From positions 1 through 64,000 of the forward strand of contig SGPL01000038.1 of assembly GCA_004802705.1 (NCBI GenBank): a DNA stretch of 64,000 nt, in the 5' to 3' direction. Source of the stretch: Bondarzewia mesenterica. Lineage: Eukaryota; Basidiomycota; Agaricomycetes; Russulales; Bondarzewiaceae. Below the pieces are notes generated by a model. It did no database searches. It was not told the origin of the DNA and was given only the letters and a program-made list of their open reading frames with translations. The position numbers and the translations under genes were made by a program. The first letter of the stretch is position 1; the number at the start of each line of letters is the position of its first letter. This document shows, one piece after another, positions 1 through 10,232 of the stretch.

Positions 1-787
1 GATTGTGGGTTCGGGTGTGGTTGCGGGCGCGGGCGCGGTTGAGTTTGGGAGGTTGAGGTTGGGCGGGGGAGGCTGTGCTGGGAGTGGATACTGACTTCGG
101 AGGCTCCGGGGGTCGAGAGATGCGTCTTTGCCGACCAGGGAGAGTTGGAGGGCGCGCAGGCCGAGGGCGAGGCTGTGTACGGCGGGTGCGAGGGAGGGGT
201 CGCCGGTGTAGTGCGATTCGTGGGCGAGAAGCGATTCGTAATGGCGTGTTAGAGTGAGTTCGTGCTGTTGCGCAGCAAGCTGGGAGAGAAAGTCAGGGAT
301 TGGTTTGGCGACTGGAGGGTAAAGGTAACACACAGCGTGGCTTCGGTATTTGGACATGATGGTCTCCATGGTCTGTTCGTATTCTTTGAGAAGAAGGCTG
401 AGCTGTTTGTTCTCTTGGGTGAGACTGTGGTTCTCGATGATGATCTGCGCATTCGCGCGCTCGAGTTCCGACTCGAGTGTCTCTTTGAGCACGTTAGTGA
501 CGAAATGTCCAGCAAAAATCATGTACATACCTTTTGAGAGATCGATATGGTAACGTCGAAGGTTGAAGCCGGAATGCGCTTCAGTGCTCTCAGCCTGGAA
601 TATTATAGATGGCCTGCTCAACTCTGCTGTGAGTTATGGCAAGTAGGGATGAATCGCGTACCTTCAGTCCACCCGCCCGAGACAGCAGCGAGGTGGCAAA
701 CTGATGATTATGAGAGAGCTGGTCGCCGATTTCGTTGATGATCTGCCATGCTCGGATGAAGAATTCGCCTTCGACGTCGTTGTACAT
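1..787 (-). CDS. SIKE/FGFR1OP2-like STRIPAK coiled-coil protein (3' end cut off by window edge)
   Basis: Exons on the minus strand are 787-662, 594-531 and 482 to beyond base 1, joined by introns of 67 and 48 bp (the second has GTATGT, CACTAAC and AAAG). The ATG at 787 directly follows an in-frame TGA. Residues about 63-98 carry the family core, with ENHSLTQENKQL followed by EYEQTMETIMSKYRSH, closely resembling the QENRELW...LELIMSKYR stretch of human SIKE1 and FGFR1OP2. Known family role: a small coiled-coil accessory subunit of the striatin-interacting phosphatase and kinase (STRIPAK) complex; the Sordaria homologue is SCI1, needed for hyphal fusion and fruiting. After the coiled coil the protein becomes Pro/Ala/Thr-rich and leaves the window without a stop. 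Family assignment rests on motif resemblance only. Confidence 0.8.
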
Positions 788-1376
788 TCAAGCAGGTTTT
801 GTGCGGGCTGGCGCTGGGCGCTGAGCTGTGAGCAGGCCGCCAGTGCCAAGGGACGCGTTGCGCTCACGTGGAAAGGACCCAGGACACCATGTTTGCAGGA
901 AATTAATTTGAAGGTTGCCACGTGGACCAATTGATGAGCTTCTTTATCAACTCGTTCTTCTTTTTGAACAGCAGAATTGTTAGAAAATGGATGAAAAGTG
1001 GATTAAAGATGCCTGTGCGCCAATACACGTCAAAAAAAGGGAGACGAGCGTGTTTTCAGTTGGGATATTTGCAAAAGAGGATTACGCGAGGCGTGAGATT
1101 TGATTCATGGGGTCATAGGCGGCCCACAATCACAACAAAGCGTCGTTCCTTCGTCTGTGCTCTCGTGCTTCTGCTGTACAACAACCTCATCCCACTCGCT
1201 TTCCTTTTGGTCCCTTTGTCCATCCGTTCGACGTTGCTCCATACCCCTCCGCCACCCGCATTTTTTTTCTGTCCCTCGCCCCTGTCTCTTTATCTTACAT
1301 ACAAGCTTTGAGCGCAGCTAGTGGATTCGCCCTCTTCACTATTTCCAGTCCATAATCCACGTCTTCTCCTGCTACA
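788..1376. promoter_or_regulatory. Divergent intergenic region between the SIKE-like and R3HCC1-like genes
   Basis: These 589 bp separate two divergent start codons. The right half (about 1140-1375) is C/T-rich on the plus strand, as is usual for fungal core promoters and 5' leaders. No TATA box or coding exon was recognised. Confidence 0.5.
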
Positions 1377-2287
1377 ATGGCCACGTCTATCTCTCAGCTT
1401 TCCGCCTCTGTCACGCGCATCCTCTCTTTGACCGGGTTCCCAAAGGAGCTCAAGACGCGAGATATTCAGTCTGCTTTTTCCGAATGGGAAAATAGCAACG
1501 GCGGCTTTAAGATTAAATGGATAGACGACACCAGTCTTTTGATTGTCTTTGCTGATGCTCTTGCGGGTGAGTCTCGTTGTCCTTTGTTCGTCCCTCTTTC
1601 TCCCGATAATAGCCTTGTGGTCCGCCTATATGCGCCTGATATCTCATGCTAATGCTTCTCTCAGCTAAGCGTGCATATTTGCACACCCTTGCAAATCCCC
1701 CCGCTATCTTCTCGTCCCCTACTTCCGAGTCTATAGCCACCGTCCGCCCTTATGATGGTCCCGATGCACAAGCCATCATCCAGAACGTTAACTCGCGCGG
1801 GCAACACAGTAGCAATGCGTCCCGCGGGCACAATGTGCGGGCGGCATCCATGTCGGTTGCTAACCAGCGCAATCGGAACGGGAATCAGGTGAACGGAAAT
1901 GCGAACGGGCACGCTGCTGCAGCAGAACCTCAGGCAAACGGACTAGCGGGCCCCGCATCTCCCATTGGCCGCGAGGGCTCGCCGACGCTGCCCAGTCTCC
2001 CCTCCCATCCTACACTCGACTCGTTGATCAGCTCGACATTGGGAGACAGTGTGCCCCCTCCGGATCCCGCCATCCTTTCGATGGGCATGCACTCGAGTGG
2101 CATGCCCAGTGGCGCCGGACCAAGGATTGGCGACCCTGGGAAGCGTATGCTCGGCGCTGCGCTTGGCGTGCGACACCCGGGGCTGCCTCCTCGTCAGGTG
2201 GGCGCCGGCGCTGGTGCGCCAGAACACGCGGATCATGCTATGAAGGAGATTCAGCGGGCGATGGGAGGGCTGACGGTGGCGGAGTGA
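1377..2287 (+). CDS. R3HCC1/R3HCC1L-like RRM-fold protein
   Basis: Two exons, 1377-1566 and 1665-2287, with a 98-bp intron (GTGAGT, branch GCTAATG, CTCAG) give 270 aa. The first ~75 residues include GFPKELKTRDIQSAF and FKIKWIDDTSLLIVF. This matches the C-terminal RRM-like module of animal R3HCC1 and R3HCC1L (FPxEFKTxDLLxxF...FDIKWVDDTHALGVF). No R3H domain is visible. The rest is low-complexity (Asn/Gly/Ala-rich, then Pro/Ser-rich) and ends in a short conserved-looking helix (EHADHAMKEIQRAMGGL). The biochemical role of this family in fungi is not established; RNA binding is only inferred from the fold. The ATG follows a pyrimidine-rich leader. Confidence 0.72.
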
Positions 2288-3730
2288 GCGGGTATCTGAT
2301 TGGTCGCGGAGAGGGCTTGGGCTTGGGGTTATCGATCAGTTGGTCGACGGTTGGTGGATCGTAAAGCATCGGGGCTAGCTTGGGAAACACCATTTCCGCG
2401 GGGCTTGGATGCATTTTTTTTCACGCATCTTGGTGTAGGTGGTCTGGATGATTGGCTCACCACACGCCTTCCCGCAGTCGTTTCTCTCTCTTCTTCTCAC
2501 TTTGGTCTTCTTCTTTCACGCTTGCATCATGCTTTCTTCTCGCGGACGAGACACGCTCGTTCGGCTCGTTTCTGTTTTGGTTTCTTTTTCTTCTGTGTTT
2601 TTAGCATCCACTACGCGCGATCGTCGGCGCGTAGCTTCCTCGACGACTCTCCTTTTCGAAGCGGTCAGCACACTAGCTACGTATGTACATATAAAACCTC
2701 AAGGTGTCTTCTCTAATTTTCAGCATCCACATCTTTTTTTCCCGGTCATCCTGGATGTTTTGTCTCATAACCGGGCTGGTCGCTGTTGTGGAGAGCTGAC
2801 AAAAATCTACTGCGCGCAGACCGGTATATAAGGGTACTAGTATGCCATTTTTAATCTTGCAGGTCCTGCTGTAACTTTCTTAGAACGTACGTACAGGGTC
2901 GGAGTTACAGGTCGTTTGTTTGAATTTTCAGGTGGGCGCTGCAGGATTGCAATTGATCCATGTACTCGGTCTAAGCTTCTCGTTTTCTATTTACCTCAGT
3001 TCCTTTTCCTCCCACGAGTGAAGATGTCGCAACGGAGACTAGTAGTTCCTCTACGAGGCAGGTGATCTACTTCCTCCACGACCAATTCAAACTTCATATT
3101 TCCCCTCTCGCCCACCATAATTACACCTGATCCATCTTGGCAGCCCTACATGGCGTTTTCCAAAGTAATAAGGCTCAATCGACCAACACGAACTGTTGAT
3201 CGCACTCGGCGGTATGTCACCTTCCACCCCAACTACAATCACAGTTAACCCACACCACGACCAAAACCGCCCATATGTACAAGGTTCATAAATGCAAGGC
3301 CATTCATTCCATTTCCGACGGCAGGCTTCCGCTTCGTCCGACATCATACTTCTGTCATTCTTCCTAGCTACCTTAACGCCGCAGATGGTAATAGCACAAG
3401 TGGTACATATAACCTCCCGACCCTTCCAGAAACACGTAACAACACTGCAGAAGGGAACCTACCACCCATCGCCGAAGCGAGCAGAACGGCTCCCAAGGAC
3501 CGCTGTTAGTGTTCCATGAACGCCTTGTCCAGGCCGCTTCGACGAGCGGAGATGACCGCGAACCCCAACCACAACAGCTGTTGTGGTGCATACACATGTC
3601 TTAGGTGGGCAGGCGCCTGCCATTGTGTCTCAAGGTGCAATCAGGTGCATGGGAATGCGCTGCAGTTACAGTAACATGCCCCCTGCCTCTTCCGCAGCCG
3701 TGTCAGAAATGATAAGAAATCCATGTTCCA
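2288..3730. other. Intergenic stretch, no gene recognised
   Basis: Open frames here (for example 2439-2831 plus and 3087-3347 minus) have no family resemblance, no sensible splice pattern and biased composition (Phe/Ser/Arg from pyrimidine-rich DNA). It probably holds the 3' UTR of the R3HCC1-like gene and the promoter of the microgene at 3731. Confidence 0.5.
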
Positions 3731-4040
3731 ATGGAGGATGACAAAGCCAAATTCAAGGCAAAGGCAGAGGGGAATGCCGCCGCGCAAGATACGGATGGAG
3801 TAAGAGATCGATTTGCGAGGGACACGAGGCTCGTGTACGTTGACACTGACTTACTGACTCCCTCGCGAATCGATTGATCTTCACGGTCTATGGAGCGCTT
3901 CCAGGGACGGTGGTTTTGTTTAGACAGCTCTGCAGGGGTACTCACTCGCACTTCTGGCTCGTGTTCTCGCGGTGCCTGCGCCGCGGCTGAAAATCGCGAA
4001 CTGGGTGAATCTGCTGCTAGACGGGTTCTTGATGGAGTGA
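3731..4040 (+). CDS. Spliced 61-aa microprotein of unknown function
   Basis: Exon 1 is 3731-3799 (23 codons, Lys/Ala/Asp-rich: MEDDKAKFKAKAEGNAAAQ). The intron 3800-3923 has GTAAGA, a TACTGAC branch site and TTTAG. Exon 2 is 3924-4040 (38 codons plus TGA). The frames join in phase 0. The second exon encodes a strongly hydrophobic/amphipathic segment (YSLALLARVLAVPAP, then LKIANWVNLLLDGFLME), suggesting a membrane-associated helix pair with a charged N-terminal tail. An in-frame TAA lies upstream of the ATG, so the start is well bounded. Neither exon is long enough to attract ordinary ORF finding. I do not recognise the family; the call rests on splice signals, phase and protein-like composition. 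Confidence 0.55.
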
Positions 4041-4760
4041 GACATTTTTTCTTTTCCTTTTTTTTTTTTTTTCACGGGACTCGTGGCATGGAAGGGGACG
4101 GGAACAGCCACTAGGAGAAGTACTACTACTGGTGTGGCTGTTGAGTATGGTTCGAGGGATCTCCTGACTACACGGTGGCTTCTTTCACAACTGTTCCTAC
4201 ATCCATATGAACGCAGTACATGCTTGGTTCAATCCCGTCAGAACAAGATACTGATCTGCCTGATATGCCCATCAGGCGCCCTCTCCCAGTATGTGCCCCG
4301 TTTCCGACATGGCTCTTTATCCTCGTACAGCTTAGTCCCTTGTGGCACACCACTATCATTACAACTGTAAGTGCAGTAACCAAGCCCAGCACATAATAGA
4401 TTTCCCTCGCCGTTCCTATCAGCATCTTCCCTCATCGGCAACGTGCACTCGGCTCCTGTCTTCCCATTGTTGGCTCTCTCCCGCTCTAACGTCTTCCTCC
4501 TCGCTATTTGACGGCCACGCTTTTCTGATCGAGAACTCCGCTAGACGATCGCGCTTGCACCTTGCACCATGCCACCATTGTTTCTTGTTCTGTGGATCTG
4601 AACCGAGGCTATATATTCCCTTCTCCTGGACCGCAATCCTTGTGCCCTCCCCACGCCCAGTCGTCATCGATTCATCCTCGGCTTTTTTCATATATTTACG
4701 GCTTCAACTGCCCCTCTCTCACCCTCGCTTCCAATCTTGTCTTCGCTGTTCAGGCCCTCC
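4041..4760. other. Intergenic region with a poly-T tract and a C/T-rich promoter
   Basis: A run of about 14 T lies near 4058-4072, just after the microgene stop (likely 3' UTR). From about 4430 to 4760 the plus strand is strongly C/T-rich and leads into the ATG at 4761, as expected for a fungal 5' leader. No coding exon was recognised. Confidence 0.45.
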
Positions 4761-6535
4761 ATGCATTCTTCTCTCTTCGCTACACATGCCTATTCCCCGC
4801 CACACATGCTCAACTCGAACTTCGCCGCTTACCCGTCTGAGTCTGGCACATCATACGACTACCCTATTACGATACCCCCCACCCGCTCTACCAGCGCACA
4901 GATCCACGACCGCGCATTTGACTTCGACACTTCCTCGTCGCCCTTTGTCCACGCTCACCCCTATAACACAGACATGAACACGAGCTTCATGCCCTCTGCA
5001 TCAACCCCATCCGGATCCTCCATTGACACTCCCGTGTATGACGGGCAGATGACCTTTCCGGAGATCGTGGGTGACGGCCCCAACATGATTCAGCAAGGTG
5101 ATCACTTGCATTCGTTCCAGGATGGAGCAAGTTGGATGCCGTCAGTGCATGAAATGGATCATTCCAGTATACCCTCCGTATTTCCTCCGCCGTCCAAGCC
5201 AACGCTGTATGGAGCGGTGAACGAGTGTCAGGTGTCAAATGGAGCGCCTGCGGTCTTCGGTATGGGTGAGTTTCCTTCATATGTGTGGCGCTACTCGTAT
5301 GCGACTCATCTCACGATGTGCTCGCGATCGCAGGGACGCAGTCTACTCCTTTCGGATTCGGGGCAGGCGCGGGTGAGTTGGTTATTCATCAACCCGGCAT
5401 GGTGTTCCAAGCGACGCCGTCGCAGATGGGGCCGGTCCTGCAGACGCAACCTGATGGACACCGACATCAATTACCTTGTTCACATCCGCACGCACATCAG
5501 CAGTCCAACGCGCGCTCGCAGCGGCATCCACATCCATATCAACGTTCACAGCCGCAATTTCATGTCCGTTCACATCAGCAATCATATCCGCCGGCGTATT
5601 CCCATGTGTCACAGCCATACTTCCAACAACCGCAATCTCAGCCGCCCGCGCCGCCATTTCAGAATGCAGGGCCTTCCTATCAACAAATGCAGACGACGAC
5701 GATTTCGACGATTTCGAATGGAATGTCGACCTCGACGACATACACGGCCCAGACGACGACGACCCAAATGACATCATGCCTGCCCCACGCACCCAGCTTA
5801 GATCCGCATCAAAATCCCGGGACGATTCCCGCGCAGCCTGTGCCTGCATACCCATCTATACCTGCCAGCGCGGTGGCGCCACCTGACACCTTTTCTTCTT
5901 CGGTACCATTGTACCAACCGATACCGAAACGCACTCTCCCAGGTTGGGTAAAGATGCCATCGCCGACTGTGGAGGAACTGTTCCCGCTGGAGACTCTAAA
6001 TCCACCTGAACAGCAGCCATTGCCAAGGTCGGAGTTCGTCCCGGTTGGTTTGGTGCCTGGGTCTTTGATACCGACCGGGAGCAGGATCGAAGAGATAGAG
6101 GAGGAAGAGGAAGAGGAGGATACAGAATACAACGAAGAGGAAGAGGAAGAAGATGCAGATGCAGAGTACGACGATGACGATGATGATATGGATGCGGAGT
6201 GCGAGGACGATGAAGAGGATGAGGGAGAGTATGAAGAAGACGAAGATGATGCTCCCGAGCTCAGCGTGGTGAGCGCGTTCCAGGGGGGCGGAGTGTATTT
6301 CGACCAAACCACCTTGTGCATGCCCACATCGTACGAGCCGCAGCTTTCCGAACCCGTGCCTTCTGGCACGCTCCCACCCTCCGCNCTGCTGTGCCAACCC
6401 ATCTCACAGTCCGTACGCGATCAGTTCAGATTCCCGCTTGGTCAGGGGTCACAGCAGCAACCACTGGCCGGATTTTCAAGTGCCAGCGCCGAATGGAACC
6501 CGGCGTCGATGATGTCGTCGGGTTGGGCCCGATAA
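4761..6535 (+). CDS. Gln/Pro-rich protein with a long acidic tract, unknown function
   Basis: Exons 4761-5265 and 5334-6535 (intron GTGAGT..CGCAG, 68 bp) encode 568 aa. The N-terminal third is Ser/Pro/Thr/Tyr-rich. The middle (about 195-330) is rich in His, Gln, Pro and Ser, with HPHAHQQ and PQSQPPAPP runs. About residues 405-480 are almost continuous Glu/Asp. No enzyme or DNA-binding motif is visible. Such composition is common in transcriptional co-regulators, but that is only an analogy. One codon contains an ambiguous base (n near 6385). The start is the first ATG after the pyrimidine-rich leader. Confidence 0.7.
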
Positions 6536-8596
6536 TCCATGCTTGCCAGCATGGTTTAGGGCCAAAATTCATATTTCTCTGAACGCCCGCGATCAGCACC
6601 GAGCCCTGCTGGAGTTGGGTTACTGGCAATGATGCGGCTTGGGTTACAAACTTATTTGCCATCCAGATGGAAATGAGTTGAGGTCATGCATTTCTTATAT
6701 ATAAGCGTTCTTGTTCCCCCATTCGGCTTCCTGCCTCTCTCCTTCTACAATTTTTCTTCCTTTGTTATCATCACCATTTATGTATATCCCATCATATCTC
6801 ATTCCAAGCATCACGTTCGAATCCTCGCACTCTCATTTGTACAAGTATCCGTCATTATGTTCCGAGCTTCTTCCTGGATCTAGCAGTACAAGTGCAGCAA
6901 TATTTGTTTTATAGAATCTGTCAATCACCACCAGGCGACTGGCCATGCTATTCTTGTGTATGTAACAGATGTATCGTACGTTACACGGACTGCAGCTGTA
7001 AACTTCCCAGTCATGAATCAGACTATTCGGGTGTATTATGCATTGGCATACCTAAGCGGTGCCTATGTAAGGGGTGCTCCGGTGGATCAAGCGCGGAAGT
7101 CATAGTTTGACTGAACGCGACGACGTTCGGCCTTGGAGCTGTGGCGCTGGAATGCCGAGCGAGCGCAGATCGACGGTTCCGCGGGTGAGGTGCACCCCGC
7201 GAGCGAACATAGTAGACGAGCGGAGTAGTCTTGGAGTAGTCTTACAAAACCTAAAGCGACGGGAGGGCCAGGCATGCGCTCGTCATACTGGTGTAGCATG
7301 TCTGCTGCGAGCATGTCGGCTGTTAGTAACTATACTGACTTATGTGCGATCTGTCTCGACTCCCGAAATAGACGGCACATAGACCTTTTCCGTACGGCGC
7401 GTTTCTGAAACGCATCGGCATTATTGCGTTGAAGTATCAATGTCAGTCAAGGTTCGACCAGTAAAACTTCACTGACTGACGATGATTTCGCCGCTGGAGG
7501 ACGTGGCCGGGATGTATAAGTCATCGCAGGGTTACTGGATGAATTTACACTGTATCTTGGGCGGATCACTGAGCATGGTGATGCGAAAGTCGGCGGCGGA
7601 AACTATCACTCACTGTAAGATCGATAATCTGGAGCGCCTCGTACCATGCAAGAGAATTCTTCCATCCTCGGGTGGCCTCATGGTATCACATCATACCCCA
7701 TGACCTTTGTGCATTTCAATAAAGAAGGCAAACCTACTTCAGAGAGCGTGATTTTTCCCGGTCGCTTAACATCAATGCTGTAGCGAAACGTCCCGCACCA
7801 GGAGATATACGCTAGATCTTGAATTGTAAGAGGTAAAGAGAGGATTATCGGCGCCACTAGAGTCTGCGCTGTATCTTGGAGAACAAAGGCGCGTATGAAT
7901 TTAATGATGAATAACCCTTTATGCAATGCATACGAGTTCAGGCCTGCCGGCCTCGAGGTAGAAGGCGATAGATAACTGGGGTGAGCGTGATAGTGGTATT
8001 TGTCGACAGTAATGTAATAATCGATGATCCGTTGAGGGTATTGCGCTCACTCTCGGGAACGTCGCATGGTCATCAAAGAGCCAAGGAAGAAGTCTATGCC
8101 TCCGAAGCACTGACGAGAAGGCCAGAAAAAGCATGTATTTCTCATATGGCGAGCTGTTTGTGGGAAGATGATGATATTGTCATATTGGAAAGGATGGAGA
8201 TAATGATGAGCAAGTACATGCACATGCCAGTTCTGTACTGCAAGTCACAGCAGGAAGGCCTATGGAACTGCGCCATTGCCAAATTTGGGAATGCCACGTG
8301 AAGAGTCTTTTACCGGCATGCTGTCCGAGCGAAGGGCCGGAGCCGGGATCCGTGTTTATAGAGATGAGTATGAGCTTTGCACTCTCATCCTTGCTTGTTC
8401 TTACGCCCGTCCTTTATGTCGCCTTTCCCCCTTCGTGCTCGCCAAACACACCCCTCCACACGTCCGCCAATATAGCGATCTCTCTACTCCTTTTGTCTTG
8501 ACCTGCTTCGCCTCTCGTTTTTGTTTGGGATACCTCCTTTGAGATATTAGGATTCTGACTGCTACCGAGAGAGAAGCTCTGTGATCTCAAGTCGAT
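6536..8596. other. 2-kb intergenic region, no intact gene recognised
   Basis: Plus-strand frames at 7482-7703 and 7981-8301 and minus-strand frames at 7678-7926 and 7919-8134 are short and cannot be joined into a convincing spliced gene. The minus frame 7678-7926 has fairly natural protein composition and might be a decayed exon. The last ~150 bp before 8597 look like a promoter and leader. Confidence 0.4.
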
Positions 8597-9537
8597 ATGT
8601 TCCGGTCGATGTTGTCAAGGGCAGCTACGCATATTTTGGATGTGAGCATAGAGGGTCCGGAGGGGTCCGTTTGGGAGCAGGAGGAAGACGCTATCGTGGG
8701 TGGTTCGGGCTGTCTCGTTGTGCAGAGGAGCGTGTCTAACCAGTTGCGACTTGCGCTGCTGCAGTCGTTAAATGTTGACGCGCTTTATGCTATGTTGCCT
8801 ACGCCTCCACGACTGCCTTGGAGGCAAGTCGTTGGCCTGTGCGGAAGCACTGTTGCGCCTGTGTATAGGGCATTGCAGAATGGCTTGAGCGAGGATGTTG
8901 AGCATCTAGCGACTTTGTTTGCAGATTTGGAGGTATCTAATGAGGCGTGTGAGGTATGTCCATCCATCAGTATCACATCTGAACTTGACTGTAATTCCTG
9001 CTGCAATTGCGGACTTTCAAGCGAGAACCTCAGCATACCGTTCCCGTTCCTTTGCCACACGAACCGTCGTCCAGCAGTTCGGACAGTAGACATCCCGGAC
9101 ATGAGCGGGAAAAGGTCGTGCGCAGGCGACGGCGATCCCAAATTCCTGTGAGTTGTTATTGAGCTCCCTTGAGCTCCTATGATGTGTGTTGCTAACAAGG
9201 TAATTAGTACGAAGGGCCTCTCATCATCCAAAACGACGACCCCTCGATCCCCACTATTATCATCACCCTCTGTGAAAGCGAAACACGAGCGTCATCGAGC
9301 TGGGTACCAGTGCAGGACGCATGCTTCGGAAACCGATTAGTCGTGCCCGCACATCCCGCGGTCAACGACGTCTTTCCGCCGCTCTTAGCGAAACCACTGC
9401 CTTTTGCACGGCGATGGGAGTACACAAACGGGCACTGGCATGCGGTTCTTCCGACCGTGGACGAGCAGACTCGACGGGGGCTTTATTCGAGGGCCTTGTC
9501 CGTCAGGCGCAGAGCGCGGTGTTGTCGGACACAATGA
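8597..9537 (+). CDS. Orphan protein, 270 aa
   Basis: Three exons, 8597-8953, 9022-9147 and 9208-9537, join in phase 0 through introns of 68 and 60 bp (GTATGT..CAAG; GTGAGT, branch GCTAAC, TTAG). The predicted protein begins MFRSMLSRAATHILD, has a Ser/His/Arg-rich linker around residues 125-160, and ends with a denser segment containing GPLIIQNDDPSIPTIIITL and a PFARRWEYTNGHWHAVLP block. I do not recognise the family and see no signal peptide or membrane helix. The clean phases and splice sites support a real gene; function is unknown. Confidence 0.62.
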
Positions 9538-10232
9538 GTCGTTTTGTACGATCTCTTGTAGAGAAAGCTTCCGATAATGAATAAAAGTTTCGAGTTCGTT
9601 CAGGCGCCAGACCTTGTCTTCGTTTGTACCTTTGTTGGGCGGTTTTGCCCATTACGGATGTTTTGAAAAGATTTTGAAAAGAATAAGAGTTGTTCCTGTC
9701 GTCCACCAACGTGACCCGACCTCCTATGTTTTTTCGTACACCCGCTCTGCGGACGTCGTATCCAATGGTCATCGCTCGGTCTTCTGCACTTAACGTGCAT
9801 CCGTGCTGCGTCTGACGTTGCTTCCGCACCGTGGGAACGCATGCTGACTTGTCCTGTGTATGGTTTCATCGTCTCTGGTCCTTTATAGCCTTGTCTAGGA
9901 TGCAGATAGCCCAGCAATTTACGAATGTTTTGAGGAGTCGCACTCATGAAGCGCACTCTGCATAGAATTGAACAACATCAGAGGACTTGTGGATGTCTTA
10001 TCATGGGGTTTCCGTGAGGAGCGCGTCGGTCGGTAGTACACCGTGGGAGCAATGCGCTATAAGTACATTCCGTCACTTCCAGCGAGGCTGCAAGTCGGCG
10101 CTCCAGGGGCACTCCTCAACCCCAACCTTTTCTCTCGTTCTCCTTCTTTGCATCTTCATCGTATTCCGATTCGCTCCTTCAAACGTTATCCTCACTTGCA
10201 GTCCAATTTCTGCGCTCGGAGCAGGTCCTGCC
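9538..10232. other. Intergenic region upstream of the NVJ2-like gene
   Basis: About 700 bp without a convincing reading frame. The frame of the downstream gene stays open back to about 9987, but the segment before the ATG at 10233 is C/T-rich leader-like DNA. Confidence 0.4.

Noticed and set aside
2300..2831. Overlapping plus-strand open frames of about 130 codons
   Set aside because: Composition follows the C/T-rich DNA (Phe, Ser, Arg), with no motifs, splice partners or conserved-looking segments; more likely UTR and promoter.
5382..5855. 157-codon minus-strand frame
   Set aside because: Antisense shadow of the Gln/His-rich second exon of the 4761-6535 gene.
7678..8134. Possible spliced minus-strand gene
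   Set aside because: The two frames have fairly natural composition, but no start, splice pair or family motif could be found; recorded only as possible remnant.
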